A stretch of 34,369 nt of DNA, from assembly GCA_035656635.1 (NCBI GenBank), contig DASRSD010000057.1, positions 1-34,369 of the forward strand. Direction: 5' to 3'. Source of the stretch: Pirellulales bacterium (GTDB lineage Bacteria; Planctomycetota; Planctomycetia; Pirellulales; JADZDJ01). Below, one piece after another: positions 23,369 to 31,810 of this stretch. The translations under genes were made by a program, and so were the position numbers. Under the pieces are notes generated by a model that ran no database searches, had not been told where the DNA came from, and saw only the letters and a program-made list of their open reading frames with translations. Position 1 is the first letter of the stretch, and every line of letters starts with the position of its first letter.

Positions 23369-24529
23369 ATGAAATGCCGCTGCAAATCTCCACGGGTTAG
23401 CCCACGAGCATTCGCTTTTCGCGTGATGCCGAAACGGGCCGGCGGCTTCACGTTACTGGAAGTGCTTCTGGCACTGGGATTGAGCGTGGTGGTCATTGGG
23501 TTAGTAGCAGCAGCGGTCAGAGGAACCCTGCGGTTGGTTGATACCGGCCGAACCAAGACGGAGCGCGATCAATTGGCCCGCGCCATTATGACCAAAATCA
23601 CAAGCGACGTCCGCGCCACGATCCGCTACGAGCCGTTCGATTCCAGTGGAATGATGACTTATCCCAAAACCAACAATTCCACCTCGTCGGGAAGCCAATC
23701 GGATGGCAGCACCACGGGGACTACCAGCACCACAAGCACCACAGGAAATACAGGAAGCAAAGGCAGCACCAGCAGCAAGGGAGGCAGCAGCTCATCCTCC
23801 GGAAACAGCAGCAGCGGAAGTGCCTCAAGCAGTTCGGGAAGCAGCTCCAGCTCCGGCAGCAGCAGTTCAACGACGCAAACCATCGCCGGCCTGGTCGGAG
23901 ATCAATATGGATTAATCGTCGATGTCGGGCGTCTGCCCCGAATTGACGAATACGCGCCCACCGACACTAGCGGCAACGGCAATTCTTCGGTGCCTCCCAG
24001 CGACGTGCGAACGATCACTTATTTTCTGGCTGGTTCCACGGCCCCGGTCTCGCAAGTCATTTCTTCCAGTAACAGTCCGGTGGACGGCTCCGGCTTAGTT
24101 CGCGCAGAAATGGACCATGCCTTTTGGGAATTTGCTAATTTAAACGGGCAATCGACGCTCGAAGGCGCAACCATTGTTGCACCGGAGGTTTTAGCGCTAG
24201 AGTTTTTGTACTTTGACGGCGCCGAGTGGGATACCTCTTGGGATACAACCCAAAACGGCGGACTGCCGCAGGCCATTCGAATTTCGATGATTATCGCCGA
24301 CCCTTCGCATCTTGGACAAGCCGATTACACGCCGCCGCAGTACGCGTCGATTTCCGATGCCGCCGCCCAAGATCCCGACAGCGTGTTCACCACCGTCGTA
24401 CGCCTTCCGGCCTGCGATTCCATTCAATTGCCCGGCAGCGGAGGCCAATCGTCGGGTTCCAGTGGTAGTTCAAGCTCCAGCTCCTCGACCGGCAGTAGTA
24501 CGGGAACAGGCGGCTCGCAAGGGCCGTAA
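23369..24529 (+). CDS. gspJ: Minor pseudopilin GspJ-like with Ser-rich insert
   Basis: The 386-residue product begins 2 nt after the gspI stop. Its prepilin signal is GGFTLLEVLLALGLSVVVIG (Gly -1, Glu +5), about 26 residues in; a start at 23426 (MPKRAGG) would give a more usual leader. Parts of the GspJ globular domain are seen at LARAIMTKITSDVRATIRYE and LEFLYFDGAEWDTSWD. The protein is longer than usual (typically about 200-240 residues) because of a Ser/Thr/Gly tract of about 70 residues (near 98-170) and a Ser/Gly tail (near 355-386). It would sit with I and K at the pseudopilus tip. Confidence 0.85.
   Translation: MKCRCKSPRVSPRAFAFRVMPKRAGGFTLLEVLLALGLSVVVIGLVAAAVRGTLRLVDTGRTKTERDQLARAIMTKITSDVRATIRYEPFDSSGMMTYPKTNNSTSSGSQSDGSTTGTTSTTSTTGNTGSKGSTSSKGGSSSSSGNSSSGSASSSSGSSSSSGSSSSTTQTIAGLVGDQYGLIVDVGRLPRIDEYAPTDTSGNGNSSVPPSDVRTITYFLAGSTAPVSQVISSSNSPVDGSGLVRAEMDHAFWEFANLNGQSTLEGATIVAPEVLALEFLYFDGAEWDTSWDTTQNGGLPQAIRISMIIADPSHLGQADYTPPQYASISDAAAQDPDSVFTTVVRLPACDSIQLPGSGGQSSGSSGSSSSSSSTGSSTGTGGSQGP
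23655..23880 (+). repeat. Ser/Thr/Gly-rich low-complexity tract in gspJ
   Basis: About 75 codons are nearly all Ser, Thr or Gly, mostly AGC, ACC, TCC and GGA codons, with GSSSS-type units. It interrupts the globular domain of the GspJ-like protein. Confidence 0.8.
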
Positions 24530-24544
24530 AGGAGAACCGCTTCC

Positions 24545-26872
24545 ATGAAACGTCCAATCGGAAAATTCACTGCACGCCGCGGGGCAGCGGCACAAGCTGC
24601 ACACCGCAAAGTTCATTCGCAAGTTGCTCTTCATCCAGAACGAAGCGCGCTGGTGTTGGTAATTGTGTTGGTTGTGGTGGCGGTATTGAGCCTGGCAGCA
24701 TACAGCTTTACTGAATTGATGCTCACCGAACATCAGGCCGCGCGGATTGATGGCCGTCAGGCCCAGGCCCGGGCTTTGGTGCAATCGGCAGCCGATTTTT
24801 TGCGCAACTATTTGTCGCAAACTTCCGACACCATCACACAGGCGGGCGGCTGCTACGATAATGCCGCACAATTTCAAAGCGTGCTGGTAATGGACGACGG
24901 CACTTCGCGCGGCCGCGGCCGGTTCAGCATCGTGGCTCCGAAAATCGAAAGCGGAACCGTTACCGGCGTGCGTTACGGTTTGGAAAACGAATCGGCCAAG
25001 CTAAACATCAACGCGCTGGTGCAAATGGATAAGCAGAACCCCGGCGTCGGAAGTCAATTGCTGATGACATTGCCAGGCATGGACGAAAACATTGCCGACG
25101 CAATTTTGGATTGGCTCGATCCGGACGATGACCCGCGCGAAAACGGCGCCGAAAGTGATTATTATGCGGCGCTAAGCCCTCCCTACGCACCGAAAAACGG
25201 CCCGCTCGACACGATCGAAGAGCTGCTGCTAGTTCGAGGCGTTACGCCGCAGTTGCTGTTTGGCGCGGATGCCAATCGCAATGGAATCATTGATGCCAAT
25301 GAACAGGCCAATGCCACATTGGCCGAAGGTTATGGGGCCGATCCGGAAATGAACCGTGGCTGGGCGGCATATCTAACGCTGCACGGCAAAGAGGCCAACG
25401 TTCAGCCCGATGGCACTCCAAAAATCAATTTGAACGACAAGAATTTGCAGGAGTTGCACGACAATTTGACGACTTACTTTGACGATGACTGGGTCAACTT
25501 TATTCTCGCCTACCGGATATACGGCGGTACTCAACCCACCTCCGGTTCCAGCGGATCCGGCGGTGGAAATTCGCCCAGCGGCGGCACCCCGCCCACTGGT
25601 CAAGGACAAACGCCTCCGGCGACGTTAAATCAACGCTCGTCGCCGTTTCAGTTTGTGTTTTTCCAAACTGGGGGAGGCGCAGCGGGCGGTGGCGGAGCGG
25701 CTGGCGGAGGTGGTGGAGCAGCTGGTGGCCGTGGCGCTGGTGGCGGAGGCGCTGGAGGCGCTGGAGGTGGTGGGGGTGGAGGTGGTGGGGGTGCCGCCGG
25801 CGGTGGTGGACGAGGCACTGGTGGCGCGGGCGGTGGAAAAGGTGGTTTTGGCGGCGGTAAAGGCGGGCAAGGGCAGGGCGGCGGCAAAGGAGGCCCTGGC
25901 GGCAAGGGTGGGGGCCGAGGCGGTTTCGGCGGCGGAAAAGGTGGGGGCGGTGGTCAAGGACAGTTCGGCGGAGGAAAGACGGGACGCACTGGTGGAACCG
26001 GCCGGACCGGCCGCGCCGGTGGAACCGGCAGCAATGGACCCGAAGTTTCTCCCAGCGACATTGACCTGGGCGATCTTTCCAAGGCACAACCAAAAGCCAA
26101 CATCAACAGCATACTGGATTTGATCGACGCGAAGGTTCAAGTTCCAAAAACAGGTGGCGGCACAAACAACGCCGCTAGTGCCAACGGGGGAACGACAACC
26201 GTTACTCTAAGCTGCCCGTTTACGGCCGAGCCCTCGGAAGCTGCGGAATACTTGCCCGAATTGGCCGATCACGTAACCACCAGCTCCGCGCAATCGTTCC
26301 CCGGCCGCATCAACATCAACCAAGCGCCGCGGACTTTGCTCTTAGGCATTCCCGGCATGACCAGCGACATGATCGATCAAATCCTGGCGCAGCGTGAACC
26401 CGAAAATACTGGCGATCATCCAGAACAGCGCTCCGAAACGTGGCTATATACCGACGGCATTGTCACGCTTACGGAAATGAAATCGATCATGCCGTACATC
26501 ACCGCCGGCGGAAGCGTTTACAGTGCGCAAATTGTCGGATATTTCGACGAAGGCGGAACCTCCAGCCGCGCTGAAGTCATTATCGACGCCACGCCCAGCA
26601 ACACCAGCCAGGCTGCCAGTGGCTCTTCTTCCAGCTCAACTGCCAGTAGTTCTTCCTCCACAGGAAGCAGTAATTCCAATTCTTCCAGCACCGGTTCGCA
26701 AAGCACAAGTGGAAGCAGCAGCGGGAGTTCGGCCAGCAGCACCGCCAGCAATTCCAGCAGTTCTACCGGTACAGGTACAACCGGCCTTCCCCGCATAGTA
26801 TTCTGGAGAGATATGACCCATTTGGGTCGCGGATTCCCGCTCGACACGCTCGGCGTCGGAGCAACTCAATAA
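24545..26872 (+). CDS. gspK: Minor pseudopilin GspK-like with large Gly-rich insert
   Basis: The 775-residue product starts at an ATG with AAAGGAG 10 nt upstream. The GspK family is usually about 300-330 residues. The N-terminal hydrophobic helix (ALVLVIVLVVVAVLSLAAYS) lacks the Glu +5, as is typical of GspK. Family blocks are seen at VRYGLENESAKLNINALVQ, MDENIADAILDWLDPDDDP and NGPLDTIEELLLVRGVTPQL, and the second helical part at FPGRININQAPRTLLLGIPG. Between them (about residues 355-500) is a Gly-rich tract with GGGRGGFGG and GGKGG units, and the end (about 680-755) is a Ser/Thr tract. A DANRNGIIDANE loop (near 240) resembles a calcium site. The pair of helical Pfam-type GspK domains supports the call. 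Confidence 0.88.
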   Translation: MKRPIGKFTARRGAAAQAAHRKVHSQVALHPERSALVLVIVLVVVAVLSLAAYSFTELMLTEHQAARIDGRQAQARALVQSAADFLRNYLSQTSDTITQAGGCYDNAAQFQSVLVMDDGTSRGRGRFSIVAPKIESGTVTGVRYGLENESAKLNINALVQMDKQNPGVGSQLLMTLPGMDENIADAILDWLDPDDDPRENGAESDYYAALSPPYAPKNGPLDTIEELLLVRGVTPQLLFGADANRNGIIDANEQANATLAEGYGADPEMNRGWAAYLTLHGKEANVQPDGTPKINLNDKNLQELHDNLTTYFDDDWVNFILAYRIYGGTQPTSGSSGSGGGNSPSGGTPPTGQGQTPPATLNQRSSPFQFVFFQTGGGAAGGGGAAGGGGGAAGGRGAGGGGAGGAGGGGGGGGGGAAGGGGRGTGGAGGGKGGFGGGKGGQGQGGGKGGPGGKGGGRGGFGGGKGGGGGQGQFGGGKTGRTGGTGRTGRAGGTGSNGPEVSPSDIDLGDLSKAQPKANINSILDLIDAKVQVPKTGGGTNNAASANGGTTTVTLSCPFTAEPSEAAEYLPELADHVTTSSAQSFPGRININQAPRTLLLGIPGMTSDMIDQILAQREPENTGDHPEQRSETWLYTDGIVTLTEMKSIMPYITAGGSVYSAQIVGYFDEGGTSSRAEVIIDATPSNTSQAASGSSSSSTASSSSSTGSSNSNSSSTGSQSTSGSSSGSSASSTASNSSSSTGTGTTGLPRIVFWRDMTHLGRGFPLDTLGVGATQ
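25670..26035 (+). repeat. Gly-rich low-complexity tract in gspK
   Basis: About 120 codons encode GGGGAAGG, GGKGG and GRTGGTG-type units that insert between the two family blocks of GspK. Local GC is very high and the reverse strand gives a poly-Pro frame, which is an artefact. Confidence 0.8.
26600..26795 (+). repeat. Ser/Thr-rich C-terminal tract in gspK
   Basis: About 65 codons near the 3' end of gspK encode SSSSTASSSS-type and GSSSGSSASS-type units, similar in style to the gspJ tract. Confidence 0.75.
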
Positions 26873-26889
26873 CCCGAAACGTTTTCACC

Positions 26890-28605
26890 ATGGCTCAACT
26901 GCTTGCACTGGAATGGGACGATGCCGAGGCTCGTGTGGCCGTGGCCGAGGTGCGCCGTGGCAGCGTCGTGCTGGAGCAAGCGTTTTCGGTTTCGCTGCCC
27001 GGCATTCTGCGACCGCCGGGAATGCCAGCGCCGGAAACGTCGGGTCCGCTGTCCATGAGTGGCGAGCACGATTTGGGCGCCATCGGGCGTCGCATCAGCG
27101 AGGCCTTGGCCGTGCGCGGCATTCGTCACGGCAAAACCTTGGTGGCGGTGGGCCGGGCAAACATCGAATTGAAAAATCTCACTCTGCCGCCGGCGCCGCC
27201 GGAAGAGCTTCCGGAGTTGGTGCGCTTTCAGGCCGAGCGCGAATTTAACACGCTCACGGACGATTGGCCGCTGGATTTCATCCCGTTGCCAGGTGAATCG
27301 GGCGAAGCGTTGACCGTTTTGGCCGCTGCCATCTCGCCGGAACTGATGGGCGAAATCCATATTACGTGCGAAGCCGCCAATCTGACTCCCACCCGCCTGA
27401 TATTAAGGCCTTGCGCGGCCGCTTCGTTATTATCGCGCGCTCGGCCCGGCCAAGCCGGCAAGCTGCGGTTGCTGGTCGATCTGCTCTCGCAAGAAGCAGA
27501 TTTGACGGTGCTTGTGGGCGATTCCGTAATCTTCATGCGCACGGCGCGATTGCCCGTGGAGGCTTTCCAAGCCGACCCGCTTCGCGCCCTATTGCCGGAA
27601 ATTCGGCGCACCATTGCCGCGGTGCACGCGCGCTTTCACGGCCAACACATTGAAGAAGTGTTTTTGTGCGGCGAAAGTTCTACGCAAGGCGTATTAGCGC
27701 GTGAAATTGGACGCGAGCTGGAATTGCCGACCGAGGTGTTCAATCCGCTGACCTGCTGCACGTTAGACGGTGATTTACGGCGAACCATGCCGGAACACCC
27801 CAGTCGTTTTGCCCCGCTGGTTGGCATGTTGCTGGACGAGGACCAGCCGGGAATCGACACCATCGATTTTCTCAACCCGCGCCGTAGGCCCGAGGAGCCC
27901 AGCCGAAGAAGGGAATGGACCATTGCCGGCGCTGCCGCAGCGGCGGTAGTGCTGCTAGGCGGATTATGGATTTGGCTCAAGCTTAGCGGCATGGACAGCG
28001 ACATTGAGCAGTTGACGGACCAGGCAAATAAGATGAAGACCGACGTCAAGCACGCCGACGAGCTTGTTGCGAAGGCCGGCGAAGTGGAAAAGTGGATGGG
28101 AGGCGATGTGAACTGGCTGGATGAGTTAGCGCGGCTGGCGACGAAGGCTCCGCCGCCTCAGGAATACATGCTCACTTCCATTAACACGCCCAACGACTAC
28201 CAGAAGAATACCAGCAACATGCACTTGGAAGGGCGGGCTCGCGATACAAACGTCGTGGAGCATTTGCCGCAATCCCTACGGGACGACCAGCATGATGTGA
28301 CGCCAAAATTTGAAGACAACGACAATTCGCACAAAGGGTACCCCTGGACCGTCAAGACCGACATCCGCATTAATCCTATGGCCGGCACGCCGGCCAAAGC
28401 TCCGGCCGGAGGGCCCGCGGCGAAAACAACTACCGCGGACAAATCCGCGCCCCCTGCAGACAAACTCGCGCCCGCCGCAGACAAGCCGCCGGCAGAAAAA
28501 GCACCCGCAGAAAAAGCGGCTACCACTGCAGAGAAAGCGACAGAAAAGGCGGCCTCCGCCCCGGCCAGCGAGCCTCCCAAGAATACGGAGGCCGGCAAGC
28601 CATGA
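26890..28605 (+). CDS. gspL: GspL-like platform protein (PilM plus PilN-like)
   Basis: The 571-residue product starts 17 nt after the gspK stop. Residues 1-330 look like an actin-type ATPase-fold cytoplasmic domain as in PilM and the cytoplasmic part of GspL (MAQLLALEWDDAEARVAVAE; KNLTLPPAPPEELPELVRFQ; EVFLCGESSTQ; LPTEVFNPL). One membrane helix follows at about 345-364 (IAGAAAAAVVLLGGLWIWLK), then a periplasmic coiled-coil and ferredoxin-like part like PilN (to about 500). The end (about 500-571) is an Ala/Lys/Pro-rich tail with repeated ADK and AEKA units. It would join GspE to the inner-membrane platform. The family is divergent, so I call it from order and layout more than from identity. 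Confidence 0.8.
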   Translation: MAQLLALEWDDAEARVAVAEVRRGSVVLEQAFSVSLPGILRPPGMPAPETSGPLSMSGEHDLGAIGRRISEALAVRGIRHGKTLVAVGRANIELKNLTLPPAPPEELPELVRFQAEREFNTLTDDWPLDFIPLPGESGEALTVLAAAISPELMGEIHITCEAANLTPTRLILRPCAAASLLSRARPGQAGKLRLLVDLLSQEADLTVLVGDSVIFMRTARLPVEAFQADPLRALLPEIRRTIAAVHARFHGQHIEEVFLCGESSTQGVLAREIGRELELPTEVFNPLTCCTLDGDLRRTMPEHPSRFAPLVGMLLDEDQPGIDTIDFLNPRRRPEEPSRRREWTIAGAAAAAVVLLGGLWIWLKLSGMDSDIEQLTDQANKMKTDVKHADELVAKAGEVEKWMGGDVNWLDELARLATKAPPPQEYMLTSINTPNDYQKNTSNMHLEGRARDTNVVEHLPQSLRDDQHDVTPKFEDNDNSHKGYPWTVKTDIRINPMAGTPAKAPAGGPAAKTTTADKSAPPADKLAPAADKPPAEKAPAEKAATTAEKATEKAASAPASEPPKNTEAGKP

Positions 28606-29561
28606 ACCCGCGCGAAAAAACTTTGGCGATGTGCATCGGAGGGCTGGCAGTCCTGTTCGCGTTGTATTACGTCTACGATACGATCGCCGGCAAATTTAAC
28701 GACCGTGAAATGCAAATCGCCAGATGGAATAAAACGATCGACGATGATCAAACCAAAATTGATGCCGGCAATCGCGCACAACGGAAATTCAAGCAATGGG
28801 AAAAGCGTTCACTCCCTAGCGACGACAAAATTGCTCCGTCGCTGTATGAAGGCTGGCTGCTGAAACTTGTCGACGATGTTCAACTGCAATCGGCCACGGT
28901 GCAGCCACAATCGACGGTCGGCCACAACAACAGCTTTGAGAAATACGCCTTCGAAATCAAAGCCGACGCCGATATTTCGATGAAGGAAGTGGTCGATTTT
29001 CTGTACCGCTTTTATGCCTCGAACCAACTTCACAAAATTCGTCAGCTCTCCATCAAGCCGCACGTTGACGGCAAAGCGCTGGACGTAACTATTAACATCG
29101 AAGCGCTGCTCATGCCCGGAGCTGATCGGAAAGACAGGCTCGCCACGGAAAAGTTGGATCGTTTGGCCCTGGGCGACGCCAAGGCTTATGAAAAGGTGAT
29201 CGATGACCGGAGTTTGTTCTCCGAATATGTTCCGCGGCAGCAGCGCACCGAAGGGCCGCGCCAGCGGACTCCGCCGGCGGTCGATGTTGCCAAGTTCACG
29301 ACCGTAACCGGCGTGACCGAGCAAGACGATCAATCGCTGGTTTGGGTCTTAGTGAAAACGACCGGCCAATTGATGCAGTTGCATGAAGGTCAAGAATTCA
29401 ATGTCGGCGACGTGAAATGCAAGGTAATGAAAATTGGCGTTCGCGATGCGGTATTCGCCATGGACGGCAAGCAGGTGCAAGTCCACTATGGAGATAACCT
29501 CCGCGACGGAACACCGGTCCAATTGGACGATGCCGAACCTTCGGACAAAAACGTGGAATAG
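28602..29561 (+). CDS. gspM: GspM/PilO-like platform protein with C-terminal PilP/GspC-HR-like domain
   Basis: The 319-residue product starts in a 4-bp ATGA overlap with the gspL-like gene. It has a short cytoplasmic start (MNPREKTL), one membrane helix (about 9-26), a coiled coil (about 30-70) and a PilO/GspM-type alpha-beta domain (about 75-175, with VDFLYRFYASNQLHKIRQLS). It then has a linker with PRQQRTEGPRQRTPPAVDV. The end (about 225-310) has the strand pattern VWVLVKTTGQLMQLHEGQEF and CKVMKIGVRDAVFAMDGKQV, which resembles the homology region of GspC or PilP. No separate GspC gene is seen in the operon, so this domain may do that job. It is the last gene of the run; the C-terminal assignment is inference. 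Confidence 0.75.
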   Translation: MNPREKTLAMCIGGLAVLFALYYVYDTIAGKFNDREMQIARWNKTIDDDQTKIDAGNRAQRKFKQWEKRSLPSDDKIAPSLYEGWLLKLVDDVQLQSATVQPQSTVGHNNSFEKYAFEIKADADISMKEVVDFLYRFYASNQLHKIRQLSIKPHVDGKALDVTINIEALLMPGADRKDRLATEKLDRLALGDAKAYEKVIDDRSLFSEYVPRQQRTEGPRQRTPPAVDVAKFTTVTGVTEQDDQSLVWVLVKTTGQLMQLHEGQEFNVGDVKCKVMKIGVRDAVFAMDGKQVQVHYGDNLRDGTPVQLDDAEPSDKNVE

Positions 29562-29668
29562 TGGAATAAAAGGCCCGGGCTCTTATAAACCTGCGCCGCA
29601 ATCCGGCGAGCTAAAGCCTACAATTGTGCCGAATACGGAGAATATGGCGCATAAATTGCTTGTTCCTC

Positions 29669-29675
29669 GGTGGAG
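29669..29675 (+). promoter_or_regulatory. Ribosome binding site for the start at 29682
   Basis: GGTGGAG at 29669-29675 lies 6 nt before the ATG at 29682, in frame with the BON-like gene. It supports a long form with about 40 residues before the signal peptide. Confidence 0.5.
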
Positions 29676-29681
29676 TTTTAC

Positions 29682-30668
29682 ATGAATGCTCAGAAAATGG
29701 CGTCGGGCTTCATTCGCAAAGAATGCATTGGGCGACCTTTTACGAACGCCGAATGCAAGCACCATTGTGAAGCGCCACAGAAACGATATATAATTCTTGT
29801 GATGAACAAACTTGCTCACCAATTCGGATTGCTGGCCATCGTCAGCTGCATGCTGACCGGCGGCACTGTGTATGCCCAATACGGTGGCGGAATGGGTGGG
29901 GCCTCAATGGGTGGCGGTTTTGGAGGCAGCACGGGCGGCATGGGGGGCGGTATGGGTGGCACCGGTTCCAGTGGCGCATTCGGACAACGAACCCTGGGCG
30001 GGGGAGCAGGCTTAATGGGTGGCTCCAACGGCTTTGGAGGACCAACCGGAGGAAGTTCCGGCATTGGGTCCGGGCAGGGTATGGGTTTTAACAATTTGAC
30101 CAATGTAGGAACAGGCGCCGGTCGGCTAAGAACCCAATCGTTCGTTGGCAACGATCCCACTCAGCTCGGCAGCTTTGTTGGTGCGCTGCAACAAACCATG
30201 ACCGGACAAAATGGTCAGTACGGTGGTCTGGGAGGCGGCATGAATGGCGGGATGGGCCAATACGGAATGCAAAACAACCGTAACCGCACGAATCAGAATA
30301 TGGGGGGGGGCGGAAATAATCAGCGCGGCGGTGCGACGCTGCAAGTGCCCATGAATTACACCGTCGGGTTTAACTACCCCGCTCCCGCCAATTCGCAACT
30401 CGGTCAGAAGCTTACTACCGAGCTTACAAAATCGCGCGGCATTACTGCACAGGGGCCGATTGCGGTGCAGATGGAAGGTTCGACTGCGGTTCTCCGCGGG
30501 ACTGTAGCAACTGAGCACGATCGGGATCTAGCCGCGCAATTGGCGCTCCTAGAACCCGGGGTCTATCAAATCCGAAACGATCTGCGTTTGCCATCGGAAG
30601 TCCGCTCGCAGCCGGCAAGCCATTCGTCGGCGCCGAGCTCGGCGCTCCCGGCACTCCCCGCGCCGTAA
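29682..30668 (+). CDS. Exported Gly-rich BON-like protein
   Basis: Two starts are possible. The ATG at 29682 has a good ribosome binding site but leaves 40 polar residues before the signal peptide. The ATG at 29802 begins exactly at the signal peptide (MNKLAHQFGLLAIVSCMLTG, cleaved near VYAQ) and sits just after a TATAAT box, so it could be a leaderless start. After the signal, about 185 residues are Gly/Met/Asn/Gln-rich (GGGMGG, GGTGSSGAFG units). The C-terminal part (VGFNYPAPANSQLGQKLTTE; GSTAVLRGTVATEHDRDLAA; GVYQIRNDLRLP) matches a BON domain, which binds membranes or secretin-type partners. The last 227 bp overlap the lipoprotein gene on the other strand. It is downstream of the T2SS operon with a 120-bp gap, so its link to secretion is only by position. 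Confidence 0.78.
   Translation: MNAQKMASGFIRKECIGRPFTNAECKHHCEAPQKRYIILVMNKLAHQFGLLAIVSCMLTGGTVYAQYGGGMGGASMGGGFGGSTGGMGGGMGGTGSSGAFGQRTLGGGAGLMGGSNGFGGPTGGSSGIGSGQGMGFNNLTNVGTGAGRLRTQSFVGNDPTQLGSFVGALQQTMTGQNGQYGGLGGGMNGGMGQYGMQNNRNRTNQNMGGGGNNQRGGATLQVPMNYTVGFNYPAPANSQLGQKLTTELTKSRGITAQGPIAVQMEGSTAVLRGTVATEHDRDLAAQLALLEPGVYQIRNDLRLPSEVRSQPASHSSAPSSALPALPAP
29765..29794 (+). promoter_or_regulatory. Sigma-70 type promoter just before ATG 29802
   Basis: TTGTGA (29765-29770) and TATAAT (29789-29794) are 18 nt apart. Transcription would start at about 29801-29802, that is at the ATG of the signal-peptide start, which would make a leaderless mRNA. The box lies inside the long-form reading frame. 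Confidence 0.5.
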
Positions 30669-31767
30669 TGCTTGCGGCATTGTTCGGCATAATTCCATTC
30701 TGGAAGGGGGGCGCAAACCTTTGCCCTTGATTGTACCCGGGAAATTGCATTGTCGATTGCATCGGCACGGCGCCTTGGTTCTGCACCGGGATCCGGTAGG
30801 GCACTGGAACCTGATTGGGTACAGCCATTTGAGGTTGCACCCCGGCGTTGTAGCCGCCGGCGCCGTAGGGGACGCTGGCTGAGGGGCTGGAAAAACCTTG
30901 AGCCGTCGAATGCGGGCGCGGCACGGTCGGCACAGTGATGGTTGTGGTCTTCATGCCCGGTTCCGGCGACGCTACTGAAACATCTATCGGCGCGGTCTGA
31001 CTGGCAATTCCCGACATCGCATTTTGCGAAGCCGATGCGCCCGTCGAAGTTTGCATGACGCTGAACGTTTGCGGCTGGCTGCTGCCAACCGGTTGTTGGT
31101 AACTGACCTGTTGCACGCCCGATTGAACCGGCGCGGCCGCTCCCAAGGGAATTTGCGGCACCGGCTGCAGGGCAACCACCTGGTTCGCAATGGTGACGGC
31201 ATTTTTATCGGCGGTATTCGTGGGTTTGTCAGGCACTTCACCCGGTAAAATCTGGTGCGCCTCATCGCTGGTAATCATTTCGCCTTTCTCGCCAGTGAAT
31301 CGCACCACCAGGCTGACTTGTTTTTGCATTCCGCCAACTTCATCCCAGGGGAGCCAAATGCTATAGGAATCGCCCAGGGAGCTTTTACTGTATTTCTTTT
31401 GGAATTGGTCCGGCGTGAACACGTATTTTTTATCGGGAATGACATTCTTGGGGTCCCGATTGGTTTCGTCGAATGCATAGACCACCAACGTGCCCTTCAC
31501 TTTCACCGGTTTGTTGGGATCTTTGCCGTAGAAGTACAATCGGCCGCCGAAGCCGCGGACTCCCTTGGGTTTTTCAGCGGGCGTTTGCACGCCGTCGGAC
31601 CAGAAGGCGACTACCTGCATGGGCGTTTCGAATTTGCCTTCTTTTCCAACTTCCCATGGAATGCCCTTGCTCAAATCAAATTCCGTGGCGCAGCCGGGCA
31701 ATACCGCCGCCGCCAGCGGAATCATCCACAGAGCGATGTTCCCAATTAATTCGCGATGCTTCCTCAT
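30442..31767 (-). CDS. Lipoprotein next to GspD; function unknown
   Basis: The 441-residue product has a lipoprotein signal with lipobox LPGC (Cys26) after a hydrophobic helix (IALWMIPLAAAV) and a GAGGGT site before the ATG. Residues about 27-175 form a compact domain with GFGGRLYFYGKDPNKPVKVK, TLVVYAFDE and SLGDSYSIWLPWDEVGGMQK, which I cannot match to a named family by eye; I have the impression it occurs in planctomycete genomes beside secretins. The rest is Gln/Pro/Ala-rich. It starts 43 bp after the gspD stop, so the two are likely one transcript. Being an outer-membrane lipoprotein beside a secretin, it may serve as a pilotin or secretin-associated protein; this is inference from position. 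Its last 75 codons lie antisense to the BON-like gene and may be a read-through extension. Confidence 0.72.
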   Translation of the reverse strand: MRKHRELIGNIALWMIPLAAAVLPGCATEFDLSKGIPWEVGKEGKFETPMQVVAFWSDGVQTPAEKPKGVRGFGGRLYFYGKDPNKPVKVKGTLVVYAFDETNRDPKNVIPDKKYVFTPDQFQKKYSKSSLGDSYSIWLPWDEVGGMQKQVSLVVRFTGEKGEMITSDEAHQILPGEVPDKPTNTADKNAVTIANQVVALQPVPQIPLGAAAPVQSGVQQVSYQQPVGSSQPQTFSVMQTSTGASASQNAMSGIASQTAPIDVSVASPEPGMKTTTITVPTVPRPHSTAQGFSSPSASVPYGAGGYNAGVQPQMAVPNQVPVPYRIPVQNQGAVPMQSTMQFPGYNQGQRFAPPFQNGIMPNNAASITARGVPGAPSSAPTNGLPAASGLPMANADRFGFDRPRVLGAPIARLDPDRAQLLQSRGEPQSNLPSAPQSAPVQ

Positions 31768-31776
31768 ATCACCCTC
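31768..31776 (-). promoter_or_regulatory. Ribosome binding site of the lipoprotein gene
   Basis: The minus strand reads GAGGGTGAT directly before the ATG at 31767, giving GAGG with 5 nt spacing. It supports this start, which also gives a clean lipoprotein signal. Confidence 0.6.
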
Positions 31777-31810
31777 AAACGTTGATTGCCCGGGTTTTGC
31801 ACGCTAACGG

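Noticed and set aside
25648-25905. Minus-strand poly-Pro frame opposite gspK
   Set aside because: Antisense shadow of the Gly-rich insert of GspK, with no start signal.
29594-29608. CGCCG/CGGCG hairpin after the gspM-like gene as a terminator
   Set aside because: Only 5 bp and no T-run follows; not enough to call a terminator.
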